Source: Halocaridina rubra
Taxonomy: Eukaryota > Arthropoda > Malacostraca > Decapoda > Atyidae
Direction: 5' to 3'
DNA length: 64,000 bases
Assembly: GCA_037179515.1 (NCBI GenBank)
Contig: JAXCGZ010022658.1
Span: 183,501-247,500, forward strand
This document shows positions 22,716 through 35,383 of the stretch, one piece after another. Within the stretch, counting starts at the first letter, position 1. Each line of letters opens with the position of its first letter. The notes beneath the pieces are model-generated. The model did no database searches. It had not been told where the DNA came from and was given only the letters and a program-made list of their open reading frames with translations. The position numbers and the translations under genes were made by a program.

Positions 22716-24145
22716 CTCTCATTTTAGACTCCGTGGGATTAGAGAACTGATATCTTTTCTGTTTTACACAAAGGTAACTTACACATGGATGGATGTTGAG
22801 AAGGTAAAACATGGTGTTACTCGAGTGCGCAATCCTCTTCCTGTATTGATATATGTTTATCAGAAGTAGGACAGTTGCACGATTTCCCTTAAAACAACAA
22901 CCCACAAGGACAATTGCTCCTTCAGTATTTGTACCTTAGCTATTTTCGCACCTCATCTATTACTAATCCAATCTTAATTTCATATCCATCATTATATCCT
23001 AATTATATATTTCACCTTAGTATAATCAAGGGGTAAGTGCCCGTTTTTGCATCAAGAGTTGGAGACTATTATCCAAGGGATAATCATCCTAGGGTCATTT
23101 GTTCATACCCCATGTCTAATATCACTCGTCCAGTTAGGAAAAACCAGATGAAAGTATATTAGATTAGTTAGGTTTTGCTAGGTTAGTTAGATTATTCTAC
23201 ACCAGTTAAGAAAAGTGGTAATTGAAGTTGTTTAATATTATGATTTTAGATATATCTTTCCCTGAGATGCATTCCGTAATCATGCTCCATGCCATCCTTT
23301 GGCATCTCCTGCAATGTTGTTTGACTTCCACACCTGTAGACTCTGTCTTTCTCATGGAGCTAATCCTCAGCGTCGAGAGGGGGGGGAAGTGCAAAATGGG
23401 CTAAGCATTTTTTCCTTATTTCTAACCCAGGGAAGCAACAAAGCTTCCAGCTGCTTTAATTGTCTGTCAAGATAAGAAAATCCTGACAGTGAGGTGTAAA
23501 TTTGTGAAAGTAAGCATTTATCCCTATATTTTTACCCAAGAAAAAAACATGGAGGCAGACCTGGTGTGAGCCCATGGCCACATAATATTGAGGACATAGC
23601 ATTTCTTTTATGAGTGACACTGGGATGGGCAAAGAAAAAGGACGTCATTGGGCCAGGGATCAAGAAAATGATGATAAAAAAAAATGATATTGAGATGGGA
23701 AGCATTGTGACTTGTCGAATGTGAGAAGATAACAAGAGATGTATAATGGATTTGTCAGAAAACTTGGTGTACTTGTAGGCCTTGGAAAAGAACTGTAACT
23801 GAAGGTAAACTTATTACTGAGCTGTCGTGGACAGTCTTATTTAAGTCCAAAAGACCTTAAGTTGTAGCATAGCAATGGGCTGTTGATGCCATTGGCTAAG
23901 CTACCATTTGCATCTGGTTTTGCATAGCAAGGCCTCATTATCGTATAGCGGATTTTAATGCATGTATATTAGGGTTTTTAAAATCCACCAACCCAAAACG
24001 TGCTAGCTTTTGGAGAATATACTGGTTTTAAAATGCTGTAAGTTGATTCAGGTAAACATGATTTATGGGTCTACACTTTCACTTGAGAAAACTTCCATCT
24101 TAGCTTAAAGTAACTTATACTTAAAATTGCTAATCGTCGCAGTTT
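22716..24145. other. unassigned AT-rich DNA
   Basis: No coding region supported. 23615-23640 (GTGACACTGGGATGGGC) resembles short pieces at 49208 and 55660, possibly remains of one LINE 3' UTR. 23160-23200 has a few TTAGG-like units. Confidence 0.5.
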
Positions 24146-24286
24146 GGATCTTGTAAAGAAGAGTATCAGCATGGGTGCTAACTTTACTTAACAAGCTAAC
24201 CTAAGCTGGATTTCTTTATAAGTTAGTATACGGGATCATTTAGCTTCACATGGGGTTCTATTGATTAAGCATTTTTACAAGAACCC
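24146..24286. mobile_element. foldback MITE, GGATCTTGTAAAG family
   Basis: The left end GGATCTTGTAAAGAAGAGTA and the inverted right end ATTTTTACAAGAACCC resemble the copies at 31574, 32583 and 38706. The interior holds GCTAACCTAAGC. Confidence 0.6.
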
Positions 24287-24574
24287 ATATTTTGATAGTG
24301 TCAAATTACCCATACTTGTGGTATAGTATGCTTTTGACGCTAGTACCAGAAAACAGTGAAATGAACTTTTGTCTCCATTTGAAAATTCTACATGTGATAA
24401 AGAGATCTTTTTAGTATCTTGGCATATTGTTTTCATTCTTCATGTAAGTCTAAATTAATTTGATTGATTTAGGGCTAGCATCATATTTTGAAATATTTGA
24501 GTAATGTATGGCCGTTGTTGGTAACATTAAATATACTGCAACTTTGAAATGCATTTGGAACATGCAAAGAAGAA

Positions 24575-24745
24575 AAACCCTACTGTGCTCTAGAGTTATT
24601 AATAATAACAAGGCATGTCACCTAATATTAGCGAGCCTAACCTAATCATTTATGGGGTTATATAAATTATCAGGGTTTATTAGGGTAGGTTAGGTTAATG
24701 CCTAGCGAAACCCAAGTAACCTAACAATTTATGGGGTTATTTAAT
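24575..24745. mobile_element. degenerate GGATCTTGTAAAG-family MITE
   Basis: Lacks clear ends but shares GTGCTCTAG, ACAAGGCATGTCACC, GAGCCTAACCTAA and ATTTATGGGGTTAT with the other copies. Contains CCTAACC and GGTTAGG runs. Confidence 0.45.
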
Positions 24746-24838
24746 GCTCTCTTGTTTACACTTATTTACTCTTTCTATTTCTTACATTATAGGCATTGGA
24801 TGACTTGGCATTTGTTACTGTGTAATATACATATAATT

Positions 24839-25010
24839 GGGGATCAGGTAATGTAATGGTCAGAATACTTTACTTGGGAGGTGACAGACTTGTAGCCGAG
24901 TCCACCACGGAGCAATAGAAATTGCATCATACCCTAATTCCCCAGCTTCTCTCTGTCTATGTCCACTCCCATTATGTGGAATAATAGTGGCAAGAAATAT
25001 AAACATTAAT
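24839..25010 (+). mobile_element. SINE family A, diverged copy
   Basis: GGGGATCAGGTAATG starts a tRNA-like head. Then come GGAGGTGACAGACTTG, a B-box-like GCCGAGTCCACC, CCCTAATTCCCCAGCTTC and GTCCACTCCCATTATGTGG, in the order of the other family A copies. Confidence 0.6.
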
Positions 25011-26044
25011 CTGTAAACATTACTGTAGTTTCTCTAATATATTTTCTCTGGGATATTGTTCTTAATTTTAATTTTTTCTTATTTTCCAACAGCGTACTAT
25101 CAAAATTACATTATTGAAATTGCGAAAGTAGTGGGACAACCATACTTTGTACACAGGCAGTGTCCTAAATTTTATTTTCACCTTGTTAAGTTGAGGGAAT
25201 TGAACTTAATTGTACAGGGACTCCTCGGGTTACAATGTCCTTGACTTATGATGTTTCGTTGTTATGATGCATCTCCCATAAACTATTAATAAATAATTTT
25301 TTCAACCTGCATAGTTTGTGTCGTAAATACAAATTTCTCTTGCTGAACAGGTTGTTGAGTGTGGCAGAAGAGTACATCATCATGTGGCATTGTTATGTGC
25401 GAATATATCAAATTAATGTTTTTATTTATTTATTTGTGTATGTATTTAGGTATGCTAAGGACCGAGTTTGAATTTATTAACAAAATTACCACATACATAG
25501 TCGTATATATGCTCTTCATGCAGAACAGTTTGTTGAGCGTAGTGGAAGAATACATCGCCGTGTGGCATTGTTGTGTACATATATATCATGTTAATGGTTT
25601 TATTTATTTATTTATTTACCTATTTATGTATTTGGTTGTGTGAAGGATATACAGGTATACCTCACCCAACGTTGTTAATTGGTTCCAAGAGAGACGACTT
25701 AAATCGAATTAACTTGTCCCTAGGCTAGCCTAGATATACAGATTTACTGTCCAGTAAACAAATTAATGAACTCTATTATGCCGTTGGCAACAGGCTTAGC
25801 ATGGGACGTGCATGGTGGCCAGTGTTGCCAGATAAAGCGGATGTTTTTATTTTCAAATGTATGGTACATTTTAAGATATATATTAATTACAAGATGGTAG
25901 TACTGTAATTAAAATAAAAATGTACTTCATCTTTAAGATACTTGAAATAACTTACCAGCTTACATGTATGTTTTTTATATTTGTCATTTCTCTCATTCAT
26001 GTATTCTGGCAACACTGATGGTGGCAGTGAGGAAGAAGATGCAT

Positions 26045-26535
26045 ACGTTTTGTCACACTTTCGTATCAGCTGATGCGCCCGCACACGCTATTTCCCTGAC
26101 AATATAATATTAAAAATATGTTTGTTGTTTGTTCTTAATGCTTTTTTCAATTTTCTTCATAATATCCGATCGCATTAAGCTGTAGAAGAGGAGTAGGATG
26201 CGGGAGAACGAACCTCTATCGGCAAACGTTTTGCTACTTCCGTATCAGCTGATGCACCCTCACACGCTATTTCCCTGACGATATTATATTAAAAATATGT
26301 TTGCTGTTTGTTCTTAATGCTTTTATTCAATTTTCTTCATAATATCCGATTGCATTAAGCGGTAGAAGAGGAGTAGGATGCGGGAGAACTAACCTCTATC
26401 GGCAAACGTTTTGCTACTTCCGTATCAGCTGATGCACCCTCACACGCTATTTCCCTGACAATATTATATTAAAAATAACTTTGCTGCTTGTTCTTAATGC
26501 TTTTTATCAATTTTCTTCATAATATCCGATCATAG
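26045..26535. repeat. 180-bp tandem repeat, about 2.6 copies
   Basis: CGTATCAGCTGATGC recurs at 26062, 26241 and 26421 (periods 179 and 180). Units are about 95% alike by eye. Each contains the palindrome-like ATCAGCTGAT. The last unit runs into the transposase start codon region, so the unit includes a piece of coding sequence. Confidence 0.93.
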
Positions 26536-26602
26536 CCAGTTTATCGTCCAGCGTTATAGCATGACTCTTAGCACTTGCACTAGGAATTTTCTTAGGTGCC
26601 AT
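26507..26602 (-). pseudogene. pogo-like transposase, first 31 codons
   Basis: ATG at 26602, stop at 26509-26507. The translation begins MAPKKIPSASAKSHAIT and continues LDDKLAMIGYYEEN, which resembles the start of a CENP-B/psq-type helix-turn-helix in Tigger transposases (basic MAPK start, then a DDKL helix). The rest of the transposase is absent. The truncation point lies inside the 180-bp repeat. Confidence 0.6.
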
Positions 26603-27263
26603 GGGGGCAAAATATAAGGTCACAAGTGAATGAGAATGAGAGTAGCGGATAAACAGACGTATACTGTGCATAAACTAATCAATTCATAACAATAACGGTT
26701 TCGCGGGAATGACAAGTGACGACGCCTAATGGTAGATATTGGAACTACTGTACGTATTTTAATAAGATTTTATATGCTTTTATTCTTATTTATTGTACAA
26801 TAACATGATTTTATGTGCTTTTGTTTTTATTTATTGTACAGTAACATGATTTCATGTGCTTTTAATGGTTTTCTAGTGATATTATGATTCCAATATTTGT
26901 AGCGGACAGATGTAAAGTTGATTATAATGATGTAAACTTTATTTTTATTTATTTTTTTATTTTTCCATATATCTTTTTGAAAACCGACGTATAATCAAGA
27001 ATGACTTAACTCAAAACGACTTAAGCCGAGGTATACCTGTAGTTTGAATATATTTACAAAATAACCAAATACATGTACATAGTCGTAAACATGAACTTCG
27101 CCCTTGGAACAGTTTGTTGAGCATAGCAAAGAATACGTTGTAACACGGCTTTAAACTGAGGAAGAAGTTTCACCCAGTTCCCGCTCATACGCCATAGTGT
27201 TCTTTTGCTCATTCTTTCTTTGGTTTGTTTTGCTCGTGTGTGCGATAGTTTTTGGCCTGTATT

Positions 27264-27338
27264 ATGCCTACCATGTGTATAGGAGATTCTTCTGCTGGCA
27301 ATGCCCTGAAGAAAAGGAAAGCCATCACCCTGTATCAT
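27264..27338 (+). pseudogene. Tigger-like transposase N-terminal fragment
   Basis: ATG at 27264. MPTMCIGDSSAGNALKKRKA then ITLYHIY corresponds to the DSSDGSAxKKRKAITM start seen on the minus strand near 52040, 58800 and 29340. Coding is lost where the helix-turn-helix should begin. It belongs to the element starting at 25215. Confidence 0.65.
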
Positions 27339-27422
27339 ATATACACAAGATACAGGGATATTTTTATTTTTGTTTTGTTATTGGAGCTCTTTTTATATTC
27401 TAACCCATTAAGAGTAAATGTT

Positions 27423-27613
27423 CGGTTTTACGTCACGGACTCCCTTTTCTACCAAGGACTAGGATGGTTGCCTTCTTGCGAAGGACTTGTTTTGGCAGAT
27501 GTAATCGCTACCCTGAGTGCATGCACTTGCTAACCTCAGACCATGACGGGGCGCGAACCCCCAATCTGACACCTCAGAGTCGCGGACGTTACCGCTTGAG
27601 CCACGGTGACTAC
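27423..27613 (-). mobile_element. SINE family B, copy 4
   Basis: The same 190-base unit as at 4463-5199, with the plus strand starting GGTTTTACGTCACGGACTCC and ending TGAGCCACGGTGACTA. Unlike the others it has no TA array. AACCCATTAA(A/G)AGTAAATG occurs on both sides (27403-27420 and 27615-27632), a clear target-site duplication of about 18 bases. Confidence 0.9.
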
Positions 27614-27812
27614 AACCCATTAAAAGTAAATGATTATAAGAATTAGTTTAGTATTTAGATATGAAACTTATTCATAAACACAAAATTACATACTTGTACG
27701 GTTTAGCTTTCAAGCTTATTCTTAAACACAAAGGTACATAACTTGTATGCATACAGAATTCTAAATTTTCACTAAAAGTGAATAGCCCTCATATATAGTA
27801 TACAGTAAATTG

Positions 27813-27990
27813 GGATTGCTGTAATGCAGGAGTTAGAGCACTCGACTTCGGAAGTGACAAACCCTGAAATCGATCCCACCGCAGTGCATTTGGAATGGCA
27901 TCTAGCCTTAATTTCCCAGTTTCAACCTCTGTTGGGGATATCTAGTGACTCATAAAATGGCAAGCAACAATATCAAGACCATAATGTAAA
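27813..27990 (+). mobile_element. SINE family A copy
   Basis: GTTAGAGCACTCGACTTCGG is the tRNA-like head, with B-box-like AATCGATCCCACC. Then come TCTAGCCTTAATTTCCCAG and a tail ending near ATGGCAAGCAAC. Confidence 0.65.
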
Positions 27991-29110
27991 TAAATTTTTG
28001 CATATTTGAAGCATTGACCGTTTAGACAGAACAATAATATTCTAAATATGTCCAGTATTGTTACAGAAGGCCATAAGTTTGACCTTGTTTTATGAGCCAG
28101 TTTTGAATTTATTATAATGGATAACTTGTAGTTTGTGTTGCAAGCTCAAAATGTGTTCATATTTGGCTTTGCTCACCCTCTTTCAAAATGTCATTTTAAA
28201 ATGCCATGAACCCGTCAGGTTGTGGTTGTGATTGTTGTTCCCAAAGCTCCCTGTCCAATGATCCCTGAGTCCCTAAGGAGTGCCACAGCCAGAGTCGGGC
28301 TTTCCCACAGGTTGTTCAGGGAGTCTATGGTGCGTTGGTGGCGTATGTGGTGGTGTACGGTGCAGTTTTCAATAATATATTTCCTGGGATACTATCAGTG
28401 ATTCCAGCTAGAAGAAGTCTTGGTGAAATCACTGTCAAAGGGTCATTGTCGGTGTAGGAAAAATTTGTTTTGTGTTGTGTGTTGTAGGTGAGGGTGACAG
28501 AAGGTTCGGCCAAGTTCTAGTGGCCTGTGTGAGGCAGAGGTTTTTTTATGTCAGTTTGGCCTCTTACTAATCCTTTTGTGATTTGGAACTCCAGTGAGTG
28601 GACCTGTACCAAAGATGCTGCCACTCTAGGTCCAGTCAGGTGGTATTTCCTTGTACATCCGAATACATTTGACTTGTGCTGTATTACTGCATTAGCAGAT
28701 GAGTAGCTATTTATTGGTTATTTCTTTTTAATTAATGCTTTGAAATATTAACACTCTGTTGTGCTGCTTTAGACTGCAGGCTACCAAACTATTTGTGGTC
28801 TATTGTAACCTAACTTAAGCAAACTAACCTAATGTAACCTAACCAATTTTCCATGATGATTCATATATATAAAAAAATTCACTAAATATTTTTGCCGAGG
28901 ACACTTAAGTTTTAATGTAAATATCCCGCTAGACATCATACTAAAGTAGCACCAATAACTTTCGAATAGAATTTGTTCTTTAAGTACTAAAGTTTATATA
29001 TGTAATTTAACATATCATTTCAACTAAAAAGTTTGTATTAAATGTAAGTTGGCTTCCAAAGATGCCATATTAATATGAAGTTAAGTACCATGTTCTTAGT
29101 AATCTACTTA
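27991..29110. other. unassigned intergenic DNA
   Basis: No supported gene. A GT-rich stretch (28320-28520) gives a short minus-strand ORF without family features. 28803-28850 has CCTAAC-like runs. Confidence 0.5.
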
Positions 29111-29447
29111 ATACGGGATCCTCAATTTACGTCACAGCTCCGTTCCTTAAGATGTGTGGTAACCTGATTTTCTGCTTAAGTTGGAACACACCTAAATCAG
29201 TACCTACGTCATCCACCTGTGCTAACGTAGTAGTAAAGTCTCTCCCATTTCCAAGAGTTTTGCTATCCCTAATTTCACTTCCATGGTGATGGCTTTCCTT
29301 CAGTGCACTGCCATCAGAAAAATCTGCTTTACGCTTGTGAGACATTATACAGGCCATAGACATATTAAAATAAACAAAATAATTTATGGGAGATGCATCG
29401 TGACCACAAAGCATTATAAGTCGAGGACATCGTAAGCCGACCCCTTG
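29111..29447 (-). mobile_element. short Tigger-like non-autonomous element
   Basis: Ends GGGATCCTCAATTTACGTCA and (complement) CAAGGGGTCGGCTTACGATG are the Tigger-type GTCCTCG/TTACGA termini with TA beside them. The minus strand from about 29345 encodes MSHKRKADFSDGSALK, the start of the transposase. The rest is deleted (337 bp in all). Confidence 0.7.
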
Positions 29448-29488
29448 TACTAATAGTAATACTGCTGGTTATCTTTAGCATAGTAGAG

Positions 29489-29690
29489 GGGACCTCAGTT
29501 GGTTAGTGATAGATTGTGAGATTTGAGAAGCAACTAATGTGGATTCGATCCACTGCAGTAGGTTAGGAAGGGCATCCTCCCTTAATTCCCCAGCTCAGAA
29601 ATGTCAGTCTACCCGCAACCTAATGAGAACTAATTGACACATAATATGGTGCATTAATCTAGGATGCACTCGGATTAAGCAGTAAATACT
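29489..29690 (+). mobile_element. SINE family A copy
   Basis: CTCAGTTGGTTAGTGATAG is a tRNA-like A-box and GGATTCGATCC a good B-box. Then come AAGGGCATCCTCCCTTAATT and CTACCCGCAACCTAATGAG. Confidence 0.65.
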
Positions 29691-29709
29691 GGTAATTAAT
29701 ATTTACAGC

Positions 29710-31520
<1,811 letters not shown>

Positions 31521-31573
31521 ACGGAAAAAATTTGATACAATGAGAATCATTGCTGAAAACTTTTTTTGGCTCA

Positions 31574-31729
31574 GGATTTGATAAAGAAGAGTAAGCCATG
31601 GTGCTGTAGGGTTATTTACAAGGCAGTCACCTGACCTGATCTCTCCTGACAATATAACCTAAGTTAATAATTTACAAAATTATTTTAGTTTATATGGTAT
31701 TCTGGAGGTTAGTCATCTTTACAAGATCC
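31574..31729. mobile_element. foldback MITE, GGATCTTGTAAAG family
   Basis: Left end GGATTTGATAAAGAAGAGTA, inverted right end TCATCTTTACAAGATCC. Interior TTTACAAGGCAGTCACCTGA and ATAACCTAAG as in the 38706 copy. Confidence 0.7.
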
Positions 31730-32582
31730 CACACTTTTGTCCTCCCTGCTTTTGTCATGGAATTTGTTGTACATTTAGGTCATTAAGAAACATATAAAGG
31801 AAAGGAATGTGATACTGTATAAGTGTACTAAAGGAAGGCAATTTGATGCCATTATAAAAAGTGGCATTTTTAAAGTGGAAATAGAAGCATTATGGACAAC
31901 CTATTACCAAAGAGTATGATAAATCCTCTAAAGTTTCATCTTGTTAAAAGAACAGGAGCTAATATGAACTTACTAATATATAAAGAGAATGATACGGCAC
32001 ACTATGATGTTAAGCAGCTGCTTTTAGATATACTGTATTTTCTTCTGGATTATTACAAGGAAGAAGGTTTGAAAAATTTTCAAAACTATTCTTTGGTCCA
32101 GGAAGACCATTTTATGTTTATGACTATTGTAATTGTATTGCTCTGAAGATTTGCTGCAGATCATCTTTAGAGCTCTCCAGTCGAAAGGCATCCAGGTTTA
32201 ATCCACCAGCTTAAGTCTGTTTGTGTCCACCTTCATGCATGCAGACTAACTGTGACACATGAGATGGAGCAATTGTATTGAGTTAGTTTTGTTAACAGGT
32301 AAATTGGAAAAGCTTAAGATATGTTTTCTTCTCTGGGTGCCGGAAATATTTATTATTATTATATTGCATGACATTCACAGGTCATTATAGTTTAACTACT
32401 TACACGTCCATAATATATATTGCTCATGAGAGTTGAGGTTTGCATTGCAAGCACAGAACTTAAGGACTATTTTATTCTGAGGTCAAGATTTATTGAGTAA
32501 ATTCTGTACTATAGCACAGAGATCTTGAAGGCTAGCTTTTCTGAGGCCAACATTGAGTTTTGTCATCCTACTAATATAGTTT
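31730..32582. other. unassigned; one ORF pair of unknown nature
   Basis: Open frames 31779-31907 and 31892-32146 (84 codons, MDNLLPKSMINPLKFHL start) use more balanced codons than most shadow ORFs. A splice-acceptor-like TTGTTGTACATTTAG precedes 31779. I recognise no family. It could be an exon or chance. Confidence 0.2.
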
Positions 32583-32788
32583 GGATCTTGTAAAGGAGAG
32601 TAACCCCAGGGTTCTTCTAGGATTATTCATACAAGGAAAATACAGTAACCCAAGCCTACCCAATCTAACCTAACCTAATCCAATGTAAGCTAACCAACCT
32701 AGCCTAACCAAACTTCTCCTAAATTAGAAATTTAAGGGATATTTAAATTTACATGGAGTTCTTGGAGTTACTTATCATTACAAGATCC
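32583..32788. mobile_element. foldback MITE, GGATCTTGTAAAG family, best copy
   Basis: Left end GGATCTTGTAAAGGAGAGTA, inverted right end TTACTTATCATTACAAGATCC. The interior holds AATCTAACCTAACCTAATCC and related CCTAA units. No coding capacity. Confidence 0.78.
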
Positions 32789-32878
32789 ACCATTGTTTAT
32801 AAAGGATACAAGTTAATCCTATGAGAACGGCACATAGTCTACTAAAAGCTATTGAAATTTCCTAATAAAATTAAATAG

Positions 32879-32965
32879 AAAGGGGATCCAGCCTTAATCC
32901 CCCATCTTCAATCTGTGTCCACCCTCAGAATGGGAATTAATATTGACATAAAATGTTGTATATAG
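32879..32965 (+). mobile_element. SINE family A, 5'-truncated piece
   Basis: GGGGATCCAGCCTTAATCCC and GTCCACCCTCAGAATGGG match the middle of family A. The tRNA-like head is missing. Confidence 0.5.
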
Positions 32966-33914
32966 GGCCCACTCTTTATAGGGTATGATTTATGTGACTT
33001 TAGACATTACATCTGTCCGAATTAACTGCAACATGAAATGATTTTGAGGTGAGCTTATAGATCTGTCTTATTTAAAGCTGACTGTACATTTTACTTTTAG
33101 GTTGATGTGTGGGAGAAACATCTGAAGAGATGCTGGTGTGCCATGACTGTGGGCAAGGAAGTAGTTTACCCGCCTGCTTAGCTATTAATTCTGCTTCAGT
33201 GACGAGTCCAGTTGTTGGGTCATGAAGACTAATCCATTCTTCTTCCTCACTCACTCATGCCATTTATATACTGCTGTCGTATTGGCGACGGAGAGCAAGA
33301 GAGGACCCTGCATTGCCATACAGAACCATACATATACACAGATGTTATTCTGTATTGGGTCAAGAGTAAGTAATTGTATTGCAGAGGTAAGTCACGAGGA
33401 ATTATGTAGAAAATGTGCGTGTGGGTATTGATGTCGTCGAGTACAGGTTGGCATTCAGTGTAAGTAATTTGAAATAGAGTCTTAAAGAAGTGCAGTGATT
33501 TGCAATTTTCCATATTTAAATACCTTTGATTCTCATGAAAATTTCGATCTAGTAATAATAACCCCCTAAACTACATGTAAAGTTAAATAACTCTAATAAT
33601 GGTTAGTTTTTTTTTAGGTTAGATTAGGTGACTTGCTCTGTAAATATGAATAACCCAAGAGCACCATGGGGTTACTCTTCTTTACAGAATACAATAATCT
33701 ATAAGCATTTTTAAACCTTTACTTGGAATTCGTTAGTTATAAAATTTATCCCAGTAGCGAGCTAGAGATAACATGGCACCTGTATTCCCTGTGTTTCTTG
33801 GAATCCAAGTTTAAGGGATAAGGGAGTAATGGGCTGGTAATCCCTTCCTCCCATGATTCATTGCAGAAGGAATATACAAAGGTGGGGGGGATTCCCAGCC
33901 CCTTCATTCAAAAG
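32966..33914. other. unassigned; includes half of a foldback MITE
   Basis: 33600-33690 reads TTAGGTTAGATTAGGTGACT and, further right, GGGGTTACTCTTCTTTACAG, which is one inverted end of the GGATCTTGTAAAG family. Nothing else recognised. Confidence 0.45.
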
Positions 33915-34090
33915 AACCTTGCCCACTTATCTTGTAGATGACCCAAGCTGGCCGATGGTGGGAAATTGTAGTAGCCCTCTACCCCCAAGGAGCTAATAGA
34001 AGTGATTGAGCTATGTTAGCTTTTGGTGAATGTGTGTTCTTTGACTGGACCACAACCCTTACAAGGAGGATTTCGACCATTGCATATGTA
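33915..34090 (+). repeat. fragment related to the 3' UTR of the RTE-like LINE at 18.6-20.5 kb
   Basis: CTACCCCCAAGGAGCTAATA and CTTACAAGGAGGATTTCGAC align with 20330-20430 in the same order. No coding part. Confidence 0.5.
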
Positions 34091-34705
34091 ATACCTTCCT
34101 ACCTGAGTTTGTAATATTTGTCACAAAGCAGCTGATAAAATGAGCTTTGGAGGATATGATGAAACTCTGTTCATTTTTGGCCACCTTCTTTGCTTGTTTG
34201 AGATATGGTGTAAGTGTAAAATTGTATGTAAATTATTTTATATTTTTTAAGATTTACAGAGGAATCAGTCATATTTTCCGTTAAAGTAAAAGCTATTTTA
34301 CTTGAAAATTTGTAATTTCATAATTTCTTAGAAGATACAGTTAAGTAAAACCAGTTTATTGAAATATTGATTACTGTAATTTTGATCTTCCTTTTATGAA
34401 AACTTGGTATCGCTTTAAAATTCTCAGTATCACTTTTTATGTGAAGTGTCTTATTAAGATGTTTACCATTTAATACATACTTGAGTTATCATTGATAAAA
34501 ATTTGTATCATTACCAGTTACTAATCTGTTTTTCTTTTCCTCCCCTAAGCAGGAGTCCGGTTCCACCCTAAGCCTCCTTCATATTATCAAAAGCTATTTT
34601 CCCCTCATTTTTCCCCAAGTCGCAAACGGCGTTTTAGATATATTTGATTTTACAGACTTTTTTTCCCTTTTAGTGACCTGATTTCCTGTACATAAAGTGT
34701 ATACA

Positions 34706-34707
<2 letters not shown>
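34091..34707. other. unassigned AT-rich DNA
   Basis: Nothing recognised on either strand. Confidence 0.6.
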
Positions 34708-34795
<88 letters not shown>

Positions 34796-34848
34796 TGTAT
34801 ATATATACATACATACATACATACATACATACATACATACATACATAC
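34708..34848. repeat. (TA)n then (CATA)n
   Basis: TA array to about 34806, then about ten CATA units. CATA units also follow LINE copy B at 38298, so the LINE inserted into a CATA/TA tract. Confidence 0.96.
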
Positions 34849-35381
34849 AGAGACAGTAATCGAAAAAATGAAAGACGTTGTGATGGAAAAGGCAAACCCA
34901 CTCATCAGACAGGCACTTGATAAGGAGAAGACAGTGGTAATCTCAGGCATAAGCGAGTCCCAGGAACCAACATGGCAGGGGAGACTTGAAGAAAATAAAG
35001 CTAGGGTTGTAGACCTGATAAGAAAGCTTGGAGTAGTATGTGGTCCCGAGGATATTGTAAACATACACCAACTAGGTAAATATTCGAGGGAAGGAAAGCC
35101 GAGACCAACAAAAGTAACCTTTGAGAGAGGGGAAACATGTAGGGAAATATTGTTGAGAAAAAAAAAGTCTAAAAGACCTTCAAGAATTCAAAGAAGTGTT
35201 CATTAGACAATACAGAACACAGGAAGAGATGGGAAAGATAAAAAACTTGTTGCAAGAGGCAAGAAGGTTAAATGATGAAAGAAATGAAGAAGAGAAGAAA
35301 AATTTTCATTACAGAGTTCTTCCAGACAAAGGGGAGATAAAGAAGATAATGACAGAAGATCAGGGGATGGGGCCTCATTAA
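34849..35381 (+). pseudogene. LINE copy B ORF1-like protein, 5'-truncated
   Basis: The frame enters from the microsatellite (no start codon). It contains [38 protein letters not shown] and [11 protein letters not shown], the pattern of RRM-like LINE ORF1 proteins that bind element RNA (family inference, not proven). A frameshift in the A-run at 35157-35167 moves the rest to another frame ([34 protein letters not shown]). It ends in a TAA at 35379-35381, overlapping the start of the endonuclease frame. Confidence 0.72.
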
Positions 35382-35383
35382 GA

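Larger units (their letters stand above)
25652..27039 (-). mobile_element. pogo/Tigger-like non-autonomous element, CAGGTATACCTC termini
   Basis: CAGGTATACCTCACCC at the left and GAGGTATACCTG at the right are inverted terminal repeats, each bordered by TA. TA target duplication is the rule for Tc1/mariner/pogo. The inner inverted segments (GACGACTTAAATCG and AACGACTTAAGCC) extend the similarity. It carries 180-bp subterminal repeats and a truncated transposase start on the minus strand. It interrupts the Tigger-like element around it. Confidence 0.82.
25215..27410 (+). mobile_element. Tigger-like DNA transposon, truncated, with nested insertion
   Basis: Starts with the terminal repeat CAGGGACTCCTCGGGTTACA after a TA target. 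The same terminal type closes elements at 29447, 52570 and 59442. The 5' region holds about 178-bp tandem units (starts at 25345, 25523 and 27107). A separate pogo-like element occupies 25652-27039. The transposase start lies at 27264, but coding is lost after about 25 codons. The right end was not found; SINE B starts at 27423. Confidence 0.75.

Noticed and set aside
23532..23735. Link between 23.6, 49.2 and 55.66 kb as one LINE 3' UTR family
   Set aside because: Only a short GACAC(C/T)(G/A)GGA(C/T)(G/A)GGC-like block is shared; too little to call copies.
26045..26535. CRISPR-like array
   Set aside because: Repeat units are about 180 bp and contiguous, without short repeats and unique spacers; eukaryotic transposon context.
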